This document shows, piece after piece, positions 1-9,750 of a DNA stretch of 64,000 nt. This DNA is from Diplodia intermedia (taxonomy: Eukaryota; Ascomycota; Dothideomycetes; Botryosphaeriales; Botryosphaeriaceae). The notes beneath the pieces were generated by a model that was not told the DNA's origin, did no database searches, and worked only from the letters and a program-made list of their open reading frames with translations. The position numbers were made by a program, and so were the translations under genes. Positions within the stretch are counted from its first letter, which is position 1. The number at the start of each line of letters is the position of its first letter. The stretch spans positions 124,001 to 188,000 of the forward strand of contig JAKEKT010000030.1 in the NCBI GenBank assembly GCA_021495925.1, written 5' to 3'.

Positions 1-723
1 TGCCCTTCCGTTTATGGCAGGCAGATGGTCGGAAAGATGGCCAATCAAGGTTTGGCAGCCCGTATGGTTGTCATCTCAACCGCCATAGGATGCCTGACCA
101 ACAACACTTGAGGCATGATCATTCAGCAACCGCATGAACTGCGCACAGAACCCTGTGGATTCAGAAGAATTGACCCTGCCTAGACCTGTCCTGGCAGAGA
201 GATACCATCCTGCTAGCGTAGGGCGTCGGGGTCTACGTTTGGGTGTCTTTGCACAGCTCTAAAACGCACTGATAAAGTAGGAGATCTGCTTCAATTGCAA
301 AGGGGGAAGAGCCTCGTAGCCTTCGCCAGAAGGCAAAGATGATTTTTTCGGGATCGGCATGTTGGATGAGCGTGCTGGTGTTGGTTGTTGGATTGTGGGG
401 TTCGAGTGGCTTCCATAGTAAGCAATTCATCGAGGTGCAGGTGAGGCCGGACGCGTCGCACGCGAGCAGACACGCGACAGCAGAGCCTGTACATACTGGC
501 AATGAGAAAATGCGGCAGAGCCCGACACTTTTGTAGAGGGGCGCGCGCTCCGCCCAGACTTCGACCCTACCCGAACGAGGCTCGCGGGGCGGGCTGTGAT
601 TGGCTCCGCTAGCGAAACTCGCGTCCAAGCGTCAGCACACACGCTCGACAACTTCAGATCATTTATCGCGGAGCTCGACACCACCTGCAGCGAACTTCGA
701 CAATCCCACCACCAACAGACACC
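1..723. other. Upstream region of RACK1, no gene seen
   Basis: No frame on either strand shows a recognisable protein or a convincing exon chain. The last 150 bases before the RACK1 start codon are pyrimidine- and CA-rich, as usual for a highly expressed fungal gene, and end in a good start context (ACACCATGGCC). The long minus-strand frame over 427-1044 is a shadow of the GC-rich RACK1 exon. Confidence 0.5.
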
Positions 724-1992
724 ATGGCCGAACAACTTGTGCTGCGGGGCACCCTTGAGGGCCACAACGGCTGGGTCACTTCGCTGGCCACCTCCCTCGA
801 GAAGTGAGTCTGGAGCGGCTGCGCCGGCGCGCCAAAATGCAAAATGCGCAGACGACGACGAGAGGCTAATCCGCTGCTGCACAGCCCGAACATGCTCCTG
901 TCGGGTTCCCGCGACAAGTCCCTCATCATCTGGAACCTTACCCGCGATGAGCAGGCCTACGGCTACCCCAAGCGCAGCCTGACGGGTCACTCCCACATCG
1001 TCTCGGACTGCGTACGTGCCCAGCGCGCCCAGCGAACACCGCAAACCAGCGACGAAAATTGGCGCTAACTCGTCCGCTGCAGGTCATCTCCTCCGACGGC
1101 GCCTACGCTCTCTCCTCGTCCTGGGACAAGACCCTCCGCCTGTGGGAGCTCTCCACCGGTGTGACCACCCGCCGCTTCGTCGGCCACACCAACGACGTCC
1201 TCTCCGTCTCCTTCTCCGCCGACAACCGTCAGATCGTCTCCGGCTCGCGCGACAGGACCATCAAGCTCTGGAACACCCTCGGTGACTGCAAGTACACCAT
1301 CACCGACAAGGGCCACACCGAGTGGGTCTCCTGCGTCAGGTTCTCCCCCAACCCCCAGAACCCCGTCATCGTCTCCGCTGGTTGGGACAAGTTCGTCAAG
1401 GTGTGTACAATTTTTCCGGCATACTCCATCCTCGGGCATTCAAATGATGCTACGCATTCTTAAAGTATTTGCTACTTCAGAGCCTTACGGCGATGAGACA
1501 AACATTCACCATTGCACTGATCCAACACCCCTTTCTCCGCTTTTTCAAGCTCCGAAAAAAACTAGCCCAATGCGCGCAGGAGCTGACAAAAGCACATAGG
1601 TTTGGGAGCTCGCCTCTTGCCGCATCCAGACCGACCACATCGGCCACACCGGTTACATCAACACCGTCACCATCTCCCCCGATGGCTCTCTCTGCGCCTC
1701 CGGTGGCAAGGACGGCACCACCATGCTCTGGGACCTGAACGAGTCCAAGCACCTGTACTCTCTCACCGCCGGTGACGAGATCCACGCCCTCGTCTTCTCC
1801 CCCAACCGCTACTGGCTCTGCGCCGCCACTGCCAGCAGCATCATCATCTTCGACCTCGAGAAGAAGAGCAAGGTCGACGAGCTCAAGCCCGAGTACGTCG
1901 AGGTTGGCAAGAAGAGCAGGGAGCCCGAGTGTATCTCCCTTGCCTGGTCTGCGGACGGCCAGACCCTGTTCGCTGGTTACACCGACAACAAG
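724..1992 (+). CDS. cpc2: RACK1/Cpc2 WD40 ribosome-associated scaffold (last exon unresolved)
   Basis: WD40 beta-propeller that binds the 40S head and scaffolds signalling (RACK1/Asc1/CpcB family). Exons 724-803, 885-1011, 1083-1400 and 1600-1992 join in frame to 306 residues. The start is set by the family N-terminus ([20 protein letters not shown]). Repeats with GH...WD signatures are visible, e.g. [22 protein letters not shown] and [12 protein letters not shown], and the frame reaches LFAGYTDNK, about ten residues short of the usual VRVW-type end. After AAG at 1992 comes a possible donor (GTCCGT), but no downstream exon before the convergent neighbour restores the expected ending. Reading straight on instead adds about 95 unrelated residues to 2277. 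A well formed acceptor ends at 2449, but the sequence after it does not encode VRVW. Intron 3 hosts a U24 snoRNA, as in yeast ASC1. Identity is near certain; only the 3' end is open. Confidence 0.93.
1437..1525 (+). ncRNA. snR24: C/D box snoRNA U24 (snR24/SNORD24) in RACK1 intron 3
   Basis: The 199-nt intron 1401-1599 is the only long resolved intron of the gene. It contains a C box (ATGATG, 1444-1449), the segment TATTTGCTACTTCAG (1466-1480), a C' box (CGATGAGA, 1491-1498) and a D box (CTGA, 1517-1520). The 1466-1480 segment is, from memory, the same guide plus D' box as in yeast snR24, which lies in the intron of ASC1, the yeast orthologue of this host gene. U24 directs 2'-O-methylation of the large-subunit rRNA. 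The terminal stem is weak. Ends are approximate. The known host-gene linkage plus the guide match make the call strong. Confidence 0.88.
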
Positions 1993-2540
1993 GTCCGTAG
2001 AAACATTCCGTGCGCGATGAGGTCTTTCACTAATCCATCAACCGTAGATCCGTGCTTGGGGCGTTATGAGCAGGGCTTAAGTTTGGTGATTTCTGTTGGT
2101 GGGTGCGAAGGAACATGCTCTTTATGGCATGATGGATACGATAAGGGCGACCGTGAGGTAACGGGCTTTTTTACCTCACACATTTCATGGGCATTGTACT
2201 TCCACGGCGCTCTGAGAAATCCAAAAAATTTCAATGCATGGGATTGTAATCATCAAGCATTCCACAGACACACTTGACTGCCCGATGAAATGGTGACGAG
2301 TTGACGAATGTGTTTGCCATATGGGGTAATCGCCCAACGCTCCGCTGATGCCGAGGAACGGTCTTTAGAGACAGGAGGCACCGTTGAGATTTGCGGCAAT
2401 GAGAAGTTATTCTTCTGGCCCATTTCACGAATCACTCATTTTGCTTTAGTCCCGCTGCGGCTACTGGTAAGTCCACATTTCAACTCTTCATATTCCTACT
2501 ACAATACGACAAGGACGTGGGTAATCTCTTGAAGAACCAA
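1993..2540. other. RACK1 3' region, terminal exon not found
   Basis: This stretch lies between the last clear RACK1 codon and the stop of the convergent isomerase gene. It should contain the final intron, a roughly 10-codon last exon and the 3' UTR. A good pyrimidine-rich acceptor (TTTTGCTTTAG) ends at 2449, and a short frame after it stops at 2470, but its peptide (SRCGYW) is not the family ending. Weak C/D-like motifs near 2129-2215 lack a terminal stem. Confidence 0.4.
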
Positions 2541-3798
2541 TCACAACTTTGCGAACTTCGGCTTCGTCTTCTTCAAGCCCGACATCAACGCGTCTTTGAT
2601 GTCGTTCGTCTGGAGCATGGCGCTATTCCAGACGGCCGTGTATCTGAGACCTAAACATCTTTGTCAGCTCCAACCCTCGACCGAAAAAGCTACAACCCTC
2701 AACAAGAACAACTCCCGACAGCCCAGCAAGCGGCCAAAAGCTCCGGCAAGCAAAAAGAAACCGAAAAAACCCCCAGAGCCAAAAAAAAAAAGGAAGAAAA
2801 AAAAAAGGCAAACTCACCCTCCTCAGTCGTATGATCGCGACTATAATTCAACAACTCCTTCGTCCCCTGCACCGCAACCGGGCTCTTCGCCGCCATCAAG
2901 CCCGCCTTAGCCAAGCCCGCCGCGACCGCCTCCTCCTTGCCGGGAAACACGGCGCTCACGAAGCCCTGGGCGAGGGCCTCGTCGGCGCCGAAGACGCGCG
3001 CCGTCAGCGCGACGTCCTTCGCCCACGACGCGCTGCCGACGCTCTTGGGCAGCCGCGTGAGGGTGCCGATGTCCGCCGCGATGCCGATGTCGACCTCCTT
3101 GACGGCGAGGCGCGCGTCGGCCGCGCACAGCCGCACGTCGCACGCCAGCGCCAGGTCGATGGCCAGCCCGTACGCGATCCCGTGCAGCACCGCGACGACG
3201 GGCTTCGCGCACCGCTCGAGCGCGCTGATGCAGGATTGGAATTCGCTGATGTGCGAGAGGTTGTGGAAGGCGTGGCGCGCTGGGTCGAGGGGGGGGTTGG
3301 AGGTGGACGCGAGGATTCCGGATTCGGAGGCCGCGGTTACGTCGAGTCCGGCGGTGAAGGCGCGCGGGCCGGCGCCCGTGAGGAGGATGGCGCGGACGGT
3401 GGGGGAGGTGGAGAGGCGGGTTAGGATGGCGGAGAGGTTGAGCCACATTCTGGGGTGGGTGGGGGGTGTGGTTAGGTTTTGTGGTTTTGGGGGGGTTTTT
3501 TTCCTTGGTGTTTTGTATGTCTTTGGATGAAGGAAGTGGGGAGCTTGGTATGGATAGTTTGGTGTTGGGATAAGAAGAGATACTTTTTTTTTTTTGATGG
3601 ACATGATACAAAGAAACTGATGTAGGAGAGCTTTGACTGATCGAGTGACTTTGGAAATGTAGAGGGTAGAGGCTAAGAGAATACATACTTCTCGACGAAA
3701 GCATTCAGCTTCTCGGGGCGGTTGATCTCCACATGGGCCACGTATTCCTGGGGGAAGGTGACGTTGAAGTATTCATACTTGTACTCTTCAGCAGACAT
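2541..3798 (-). CDS. Peroxisomal delta(3,5)-delta(2,4)-dienoyl-CoA isomerase
   Basis: Enoyl-CoA hydratase/isomerase (crotonase) superfamily enzyme that moves double bonds during beta-oxidation of unsaturated fatty acids. Exons read on the minus strand: 3798-3689, 3449-2818, 2650-2541, giving 283 aa, the normal family length. Visible signatures are the oxyanion-hole segments (AFTAGLDV and HGIAYGLAIDLALACDVR) and the acidic motif KEVDIGIAADIGTLTRLPK, which is diagnostic for dienoyl-CoA isomerases (ECH1/Dci1 type) rather than plain hydratases. The protein ends AKL, a type 1 peroxisomal targeting signal. The start fits the N-terminus YFNVTFPQEYVAHVEINRPEK. It runs convergent to RACK1 and divergent from Med1. 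Confidence 0.92.
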
Positions 3799-4304
3799 GT
3801 TTGCGGGTAGATCTAGATAGACTCGTTCACAAAACACAGTTCCACGGGGAGAGGCGGGAAGCTGCAAAAGATGAAGCTGATGCAGAGTCGAGGGGAGACG
3901 AACAGCCGGGCTTGGCTGCTCACATGCCTCGGCAACTGGCAAGCCACACCGCCCGCAACTGTGTTTGTCGTCTTGCCAAACATCAGCCACAGACGCGGTC
4001 CCTCCAAAGCTACGCGCATCCTGAAGCTCCATCTCCCGCAGCCCTGCTGTCGCATAACCGCGACCAAAGCCTCTCGCTCTTCCTATCGCTCGACCAATTG
4101 AAACACTCCTTTGTCATCTCGGCCGAATCTTCAGCTGTGCAATTGCTCGCCGGCATCGCCCAAGCCGACTGTTTCTTTCGCTTCCCTGCAGCCTGCCCGC
4201 GACGCAAGCTCAGTACATGACGTGAATCCTGACTTTACCAGCCCGCCTTTACCTCTACCGAATCTCCCCATAGCTGCGCGCCCGGGCACTGCCACGAAAC
4301 CACC
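3799..4304. promoter_or_regulatory. Divergent promoter between isomerase and Med1
   Basis: 506 bp separate the two start codons, which point away from each other. No open frame here looks coding. It must hold both 5' UTRs and promoters. I see no clear TATA box. CT-rich tracts precede the Med1 start. Confidence 0.5.
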
Positions 4305-6958
4305 ATGTCGACTCCAACGAACCACCCGGCGCGACACCCGCCGCAAGCTCCCAACGCCGCCGGCACGCCGTCGCAACAACATCTCGGCACCTTCTCGTCG
4401 CCCGCCCCTCGGAGCGTGCCCTCACCCGCCGCCCAGCGCAGTACCCAACAAGCCGGAAAATCACCCTTCAACACCACGTCCGGCGCTGCCGGCCCCGCCA
4501 TGGCGGCTTCGGCGGGCGGCTCCAAGGCGCTGCTGGGCAGCTCACCAGCGGCGGGCGGCAGCGGCGGCGGCGGCGGCGGCGCCCTCGGGTTCGACTCGCC
4601 GGGGGCGCTCAACCTGGGGCTGAACGCGCTGGCGGGGCTGGAGGGCGGGGTGGGCATGGGCATCAGCATGAGCGGGATGAGCGGGCTGGGGCTGGGCATG
4701 GGGCTGACGTCGTCGATGGGCGGGCGGCCGGACGACACGGAGCAGCGCAAGCGGCTGGAGGCCATCATCGCGACGCTCAAGGCGCGGCCCGGCCGCGTCA
4801 GCCGCGAGGGCATGGAGCGGCTGGCCCGGCAGCTGGGCCTGTCGAGCGAGGTCATGTCCGACTCGCACGGCGGCCAGCAGCTGCTGCTCGCCCACACCAG
4901 CTTCATGCTCGACATCGCCTTCCGCGACAACGTCGTCGACGGCGTGACGCTGCAGTTTGGCGACCTGTCCGACGGCGTGCAGAGGCATTCCCAATCGGCC
5001 GCGACCGTCTTCAAGGCCGACTTGGTGCCCGCCCCCGGCGAGGCGAGCATCAATCTCTCGCTCGATCGCTTTGCGAAGAACTTGGAGAAGCTGGCGCGGC
5101 TGGACCATCTGAGCATCTTTAAGGAGGGGAAGCCCGAGGTCAGCTGCTTCGAGGCTATCGCGGGCGTGTACAACAGCTTGCAGAAGCTGTTCGAACATGA
5201 GAGGAAGGCTGCGATGCATCTGTTCGATGTATCAAAGCCACACGCGCATGAGAGGGCGACGAGGGAGGTTCTCTGCAAGAAGAGCGGAAGGCCGAGGATG
5301 AACGCCAACTCGGCGGTGGGGTTGTCTTTGGAGTACTGGATGGAGAGGAGGCTGGTTTTTCAGAAGACAGCGGGGAATGAAGACACGAGCATGGATATTG
5401 ACGACGAAGGCGATCAGTATGATGAGAGTGCGAATAGGATCTTCTCGCTGACAATCGAGTGCGAGTCCTCCCCAGCACAGCTCTACCCGTCAATACGAGT
5501 CAGCGACGCCTGGATATCAGATGTGGTAGAAAAGCCGTCTGATCCCAATGATCTCTTCGGGTCTCCAACCATCGACTGGCTAGATCCTCCTCCGACGTAC
5601 GCAGGCGGGTCGGAAGCAGCACAAAACGACCCCATGGCGCTGGATGGCAATAGCATTGGCAAGCTTCCCAATGTGCGCTTCGTGGCGAAGCTGAATCCAC
5701 CGCTGGTGGTCCCTCTCAATACGGCGCAGAACATCCTTACTTCCGTCAATGTCCAAATGAACCAGGAGTCGCTGAAATGGTCGACTTCTCTAGAAGCGTT
5801 GGTGCTGAAGCCAGATGACGAGCCGACAACGGGTCTTACTACGGAATTTACGAAAGAGTACCATAACGTTCGGAATGTGTTTGTGGTGGACAAGAACGGC
5901 AAAGAACAGGACAAGCGACACGAGGCAACCCTCTACGTGAACAAGGCCGAGGTCGCTTGCGTTCTGGACGAGATACCCTTCGACCACCCCCGACAGCTCA
6001 TCCAAATCCTTCCCGTAAGTGACATCTCCACAGGCCCCTCATGGAGATTGTTGGATCCTAACAACCCTTGCAGGTCCTCCGCCAATACGCCCACCTAACC
6101 ACCCTCCTCCAATCCGCACTCCAACCCTCCGGCCAGCCCACCCAGAACGGCAACAAAAACAACAACAATAACAACAACATCGCCACCCCTCCCCCCGACG
6201 ACGAGAACGCCGACGCCCTCCCCCCCACCCTCCCCATCAGCATCTCCCTCACCGGCATCGACCCGTCCGGCACCTCCTCCCCCACCCTAACCGTCACCTA
6301 CCCCCGGCCATCATCACCCGCCTCCGGCCACCACCACCCCCCTTCCAACCAACCCATCGAATCCCTCGACGACCTCCTCGCCGGCATCTCCTTCACGCCG
6401 CCGCCGCTGTCGTTTGCGGACAACGACGACGATACCGCCGCCGACATGGACACGGCCATGAGCGGCGGCGCCGGCACGGACGCGGACCTCTTCGGCGAGC
6501 CGGCGGCGACCAGTAACAACAACAACGGCGCGGTTAAGAAGTCGTCGTCGTTGTCGTTGTCGTTGTTCGACCCGTCCGTCCCGCCGCCCACGGTCACGCT
6601 GGCGGTGAGCGTGCTGCCGAACGCCGACGTGGCGATTGTGGCACAGGACCTGTTGCCGGAATTGGTCCCGATGATGCAGCAGGATGCTGCCACTGGCGGC
6701 GGGAAGGCGAAAGGAGGGGGGGAGACTGGTGGGGCGGTTGCGGAGGGAGGGGGAGGAGGGGGAGGGGGGGAGAAGGAGGCGGCGGCGGGGAAGAGCGGTG
6801 GTGGTGGTGGCGAGGAGGAGAGGCGGAAGAAGGTGCAGGATGAGGAGGCGGGGCGGATGAGGGTTTTGGGCCGCATGGGGAGGGCGTTGGAGCTGTGTGG
6901 GGATGTGGGGGTGTGGGCGGAGTGGGTGGGGGATCGCATGGGGGAGGATGGGAAGTGA
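4305..6958 (+). CDS. MED1: Mediator of RNA polymerase II transcription subunit 1
   Basis: Fungal Med1, a middle-module Mediator subunit linking activators to RNA polymerase II. Exons 4305-6014 and 6074-6958 give 864 aa; the intron 6015-6073 has a GTAAGT donor and a TTGCAG acceptor. Residues 1-140 are low complexity (Pro/Ala/Gly/Ser). The conserved Med1 domain begins near residue 145 (EQRKRLEAIIATLKARPGRVSREGMERLA, given here only to its start, then LGLSSEVMSD) and continues through a block with LLAHTSFMLDIAF, VTLQFGDLSDGVQRHS and SINLSLDRFAKNLEKL. The second exon encodes a Ser/Asn/Gly-rich tail with long glycine runs, probably disordered. The start has a good context (CACCATGTCG). Confidence 0.9.
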
Positions 6959-7549
6959 AGTGAAGGGGAGTGGAGGGCGATGGATGGAGGGACGGGGTTG
7001 CCCGGTTGCCCCCGCGCGCGGAAGGTTGAGAGGGGCGGGGCGGGTTCTCTGAAGTATCGAAAAAGTCGAGTCATCCTCAGCGGGGGAATTAGGTTTGAAG
7101 ATGTGAGCCGTTGATGGAATATCTTGGAGGCGCTAGTCGCTCCTGTTAGCTACAGGAAGGCAGGCAGGCTTAGCAGGGTTTTCGCCCATCGCATTTTCCC
7201 CTCTTTGTGTGTTCGACACCAGGGCTGTGGAAAGCGCAGGCGGCTTGTAAGCGGCCATTGGAATGGCCGCCGGACTGAATTACCGATATCAAGCACTTGC
7301 TAAGCCGGAATAGAATAGGAGACTTCTGTCTCCCTTTTATAGCATCTGGAACTGTGAAGCCTGCCGCGTTTGTCGGATATATCACATGATAGCATATTCT
7401 GTAAATGGAACTGGTTGTGCCCCCCACTCCCCAGCGGTGGGGATATCTTGGTGTTACCTGAGTCGTTGCAATGGGGTTGGTTGGATGGGCTTCGTCGCGC
7501 CTTCCGTGGGAGACATCAATTACCTACACGACGACCCATTCCTCTCTCT
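6959..7549. other. Intergenic, no gene seen
   Basis: Holds the Med1 3' UTR and a transition to the decayed accessory block. No frame resembles a known protein, and no RNA gene or repeat is evident. Confidence 0.4.
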
Positions 7550-7833
7550 TCATTGTGCTACACGTACCTTCTGGATACGCAACAACCTCGAGCTCGAATC
7601 CTTCTTAGGCCAGCACACACCTGCGTACGCCATCCTATCCCACCGATGGCAACATGGAGAAGTCTTCTTAGAAGAAATGCAGGTCGCAGGATCAGTTGAA
7701 CATAACACTGGCTACGAGGATGCTCCGACAAACATGCAAACAGGCCTTAAACGAAGGCATCGCCTACGCTTGATTGAGAAGTGCTGTATAGATACGAGTA
7801 GTAGCGCGGAGCTCTCTGAATCTATTGATTTCA
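7550..7833 (+). pseudogene. HET-domain fragment, frame-disrupted
   Basis: The reading frame contains the conserved start of the fungal heterokaryon-incompatibility (HET) domain: a T-R-T...LELESF segment followed by PAYAILSHRW and GEVFLEEMQ. Further on, the same frame has KCCIDTSSSAELSESI, the second HET signature. Between them the expected HET block (TCKQALNEGIAYA) is readable only in another frame, from 7732 on. The expected tryptophan codon after it is short by one G near 7772, which returns the frame to the first. So two compensating shifts bracket about 40 bp. The domain is also cut off after about 95 residues, against several hundred in full HET proteins. HET proteins act in non-self recognition and programmed cell death; this copy is most likely dead. 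Confidence 0.7.
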
Positions 7834-7975
7834 CGCGGGCGCGGTCAGGTCCGAAACCAGACCTGGGCTGTCGGGAAAGGAGTCGCTTGGAAAACGTGTT
7901 CTACTCGAGCAAAGGAGTGGGCGGCGGGGTTTCTCAAGGGAAGCATAGTCTTGATTTTGTGGTGGGATTTGACGG

Positions 7976-8080
7976 TGATGCCGCGGGTCGTAGCGTGGTG
8001 AGGTGATGATGAGGAGGATCGGTCGTAACGCTGAGCCGAAGAGGTAGTAATACCCCCCTAGTCGATCGCACCTGCCAACA
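7976..8080 (+). repeat. 105-bp direct repeat, copy 1
   Basis: A 105-bp block starting TGATGCCGCGGGTCG and ending CACCTGCCAACA recurs at 8384-8488 with the same length. I count two differences, both A/G. It follows directly on the HET fragment. Confidence 0.9.
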
Positions 8081-8229
8081 GATATCCCCCTCTCTCTCTG
8101 GACTGCGCAACAGCCGCGAAGCCGTAGTCCACCGGTGCGATCGTATCGATATCGATAGTAGTAGTCGTAGAAATAAGGTGAGGATGTCTCGCCACCAATG
8201 CTACTACTGCTGCTGCTCGATCGCCAGGC

Positions 8230-8345
8230 TTCCAGGATGCCGCTGGGTAGCCGGTAACGAGCTCGAATGCCAGCGGGTAGTCTGCAGAATGCCGCTGGAT
8301 AGCCGAGAATCGTGACGCCGAATACTAGAGGGTAGCCGAGCTCTA
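8230..8345 (+). repeat. Degenerate short tandem repeats
   Basis: Imperfect copies of a unit resembling ATGCCGCTGGGTAGCCGG recur around 8236, 8269, 8289 and 8325 with variable spacers. They sit between the two copies of the 105-bp repeat. No coding frame follows them. Confidence 0.5.
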
Positions 8346-8383
8346 AACGATGATGCAGACAGCTCCCCGCGTTGGGCTCCAAA

Positions 8384-8488
8384 TGATGCCGCGGGTCGTA
8401 GCGTGGTGAGGTGATGATGAGGAGGGTCGGTCGTAACGCTAAGCCGAAGAGGTAGTAATACCCCCCTAGTCGATCGCACCTGCCAACA
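8384..8488 (+). repeat. 105-bp direct repeat, copy 2
   Basis: Second copy of the block at 7976-8080, in direct orientation, 408 bp downstream. It is flanked by unrelated sequence and differs at two positions (A/G transitions). No terminal inverted repeats or transposase are visible, so it may be an internal duplication or part of a non-autonomous element. Confidence 0.9.
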
Positions 8489-9072
8489 ACGGGTACCACT
8501 CAAATTTTGTGGTGCTGCTTGGATCGATACGCGACGGTGAGGTTGTCTTTGATGCAGAGGTATGGGACGAGGGGACTGACTCCCTTCTCGGTTTTTGAAC
8601 GTACGGTCGAACCAAGGTCCTCTAAACACATGAATGAATCTCTGGGTATATAGGTGGAAGTGACGGTTTCGTAGTATGAATATGCAGATTTTGGAAGGAC
8701 TTTGTCCTGCGCGAATATTGTGCTTTCTTGGTGGAGTGACCCTCGAAGGGGCCAAAGACTAGGGAGAATTGATCTACATGGGGAACGTACTACATAGTCA
8801 ACATGTTTCCCGCCTTTTATTTGGCATGAACAACATAAAATTGCTCAAAGGCTTCCGTTGTGGGAGTAAGGAGCATTAGTTCAGCAATCGTTCCGGTTCG
8901 ATTGTGTAGTGTCGGGTCAGTTGACACAAAAGGCGTGTTCTCCAGCGCGTCTACACCTACAAAAAGTGAGAACTTCAAGTGCACATTTCTAATCCATGCA
9001 AGTGGTGATGATGGGGTGGTCCGAAAAAGATGGCCGAGACATGACCGAGTCCCCCGTCGGCAAAAAAGCAAA

Positions 9073-9184
9073 ACGTACAACAGCCGGGATTCCCCAATGG
9101 TCACCCACTTGAGTACTAATCGGCCGGTTCGCAGCTTGAGTACGGCTCGGGAAGCCCTATATTCTGCGACCTATGGTCGTACGT
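9073..9184 (-). pseudogene. 5S rRNA copy with 7-nt internal deletion
   Basis: On the minus strand this 112-nt stretch is almost identical to the intact 5S gene at 55284-55402. It has the same 5' end (ACGTACGACCATAGGTCGCA), a matching 3' end (GTTGTACGT) that closes helix I, and a T-run after it. It lacks seven bases (TCCGCTC) between GGGCTTCCCG and AGCCGTACTC, in the helix III/loop C region that is nearly invariant in 5S rRNA. That deletion probably makes it a pseudogene, although the upstream element and terminator are kept. Confidence 0.85.
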
Positions 9185-9208
9185 GAAAGGCGGTGTTGAA
9201 ATTTGAGT

Positions 9209-9225
9209 ATATGAATGCAAGTTGA
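9209..9225 (-). promoter_or_regulatory. Upstream element of 5S copy
   Basis: On the minus strand this reads GTCAACTTGCATTCATA and lies 25-41 bases before the 5S 5' end. The same 17 bases precede the intact 5S gene at 55242-55258 at almost the same distance, while the bases around them differ. This fits an external RNA polymerase III promoter element. Confidence 0.7.
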
Positions 9226-9750
9226 CGGGGAGCGCAAAACCACCCTCACCACCCTCTCCATCACTTCCCCCACATCATCCCATCCTCCTCCTCTTCCTCC
9301 TACATCCTCCATTCCCACATCTACCGTCGATATGCCCTCCTCCAACACCGCCGCCGTCACCACGCCCACACCACTTCCATCCGGCCCCCCTCGCCGCGTC
9401 GCCTCCACAACCACCATCAACACGTCGTCGTATCAGTCCCCGTGCCACCAATCCTTAAAGAGCCGGTCCAACCGCAACGCACCCGCTGCCGCGGACACGG
9501 CGCTGATGCGACGTGCGCGGGTCGCCCTGCAAGCAGGTCAGCCAGACGAAGGTAGTGATGTACCGAACCTCAAGAATCTACGTCCTTGACATGCGCCTCG
9601 GAATCCCCTCGGAAAGACTTCAGAACGACACTTAGCTGCCGCGTCCAACGTCAGTTCAAAGCTTCTGCTGCAGAAACAAAGACATTATTCATCTATCAGC
9701 GCGTACCAGAGCCTCAATCAAAAATCGAAAAATTCCCAACGAAGCGTCCC
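9226..9750. other. Intergenic with a Pro/Ser/Thr-rich open frame
   Basis: A plus-strand frame from 9215 to 9589 (124 codons) encodes a Pro/Ser/Thr-rich low-complexity peptide without any recognisable domain. I cannot tell whether it is expressed. The remainder is 3' flank of the beta-lactamase-like gene. Confidence 0.25.

Noticed and set aside
2125..2220. Second snoRNA in the RACK1 3' region (ATGATGG ... CTGA)
   Set aside because: C box deviates, there is no terminal stem and no guide match that I recognise.
9215..9589. 124-codon Pro/Ser/Thr-rich gene
   Set aside because: Low complexity, no domain, starts within the 5S upstream element; kept only as a note in the gap entry.
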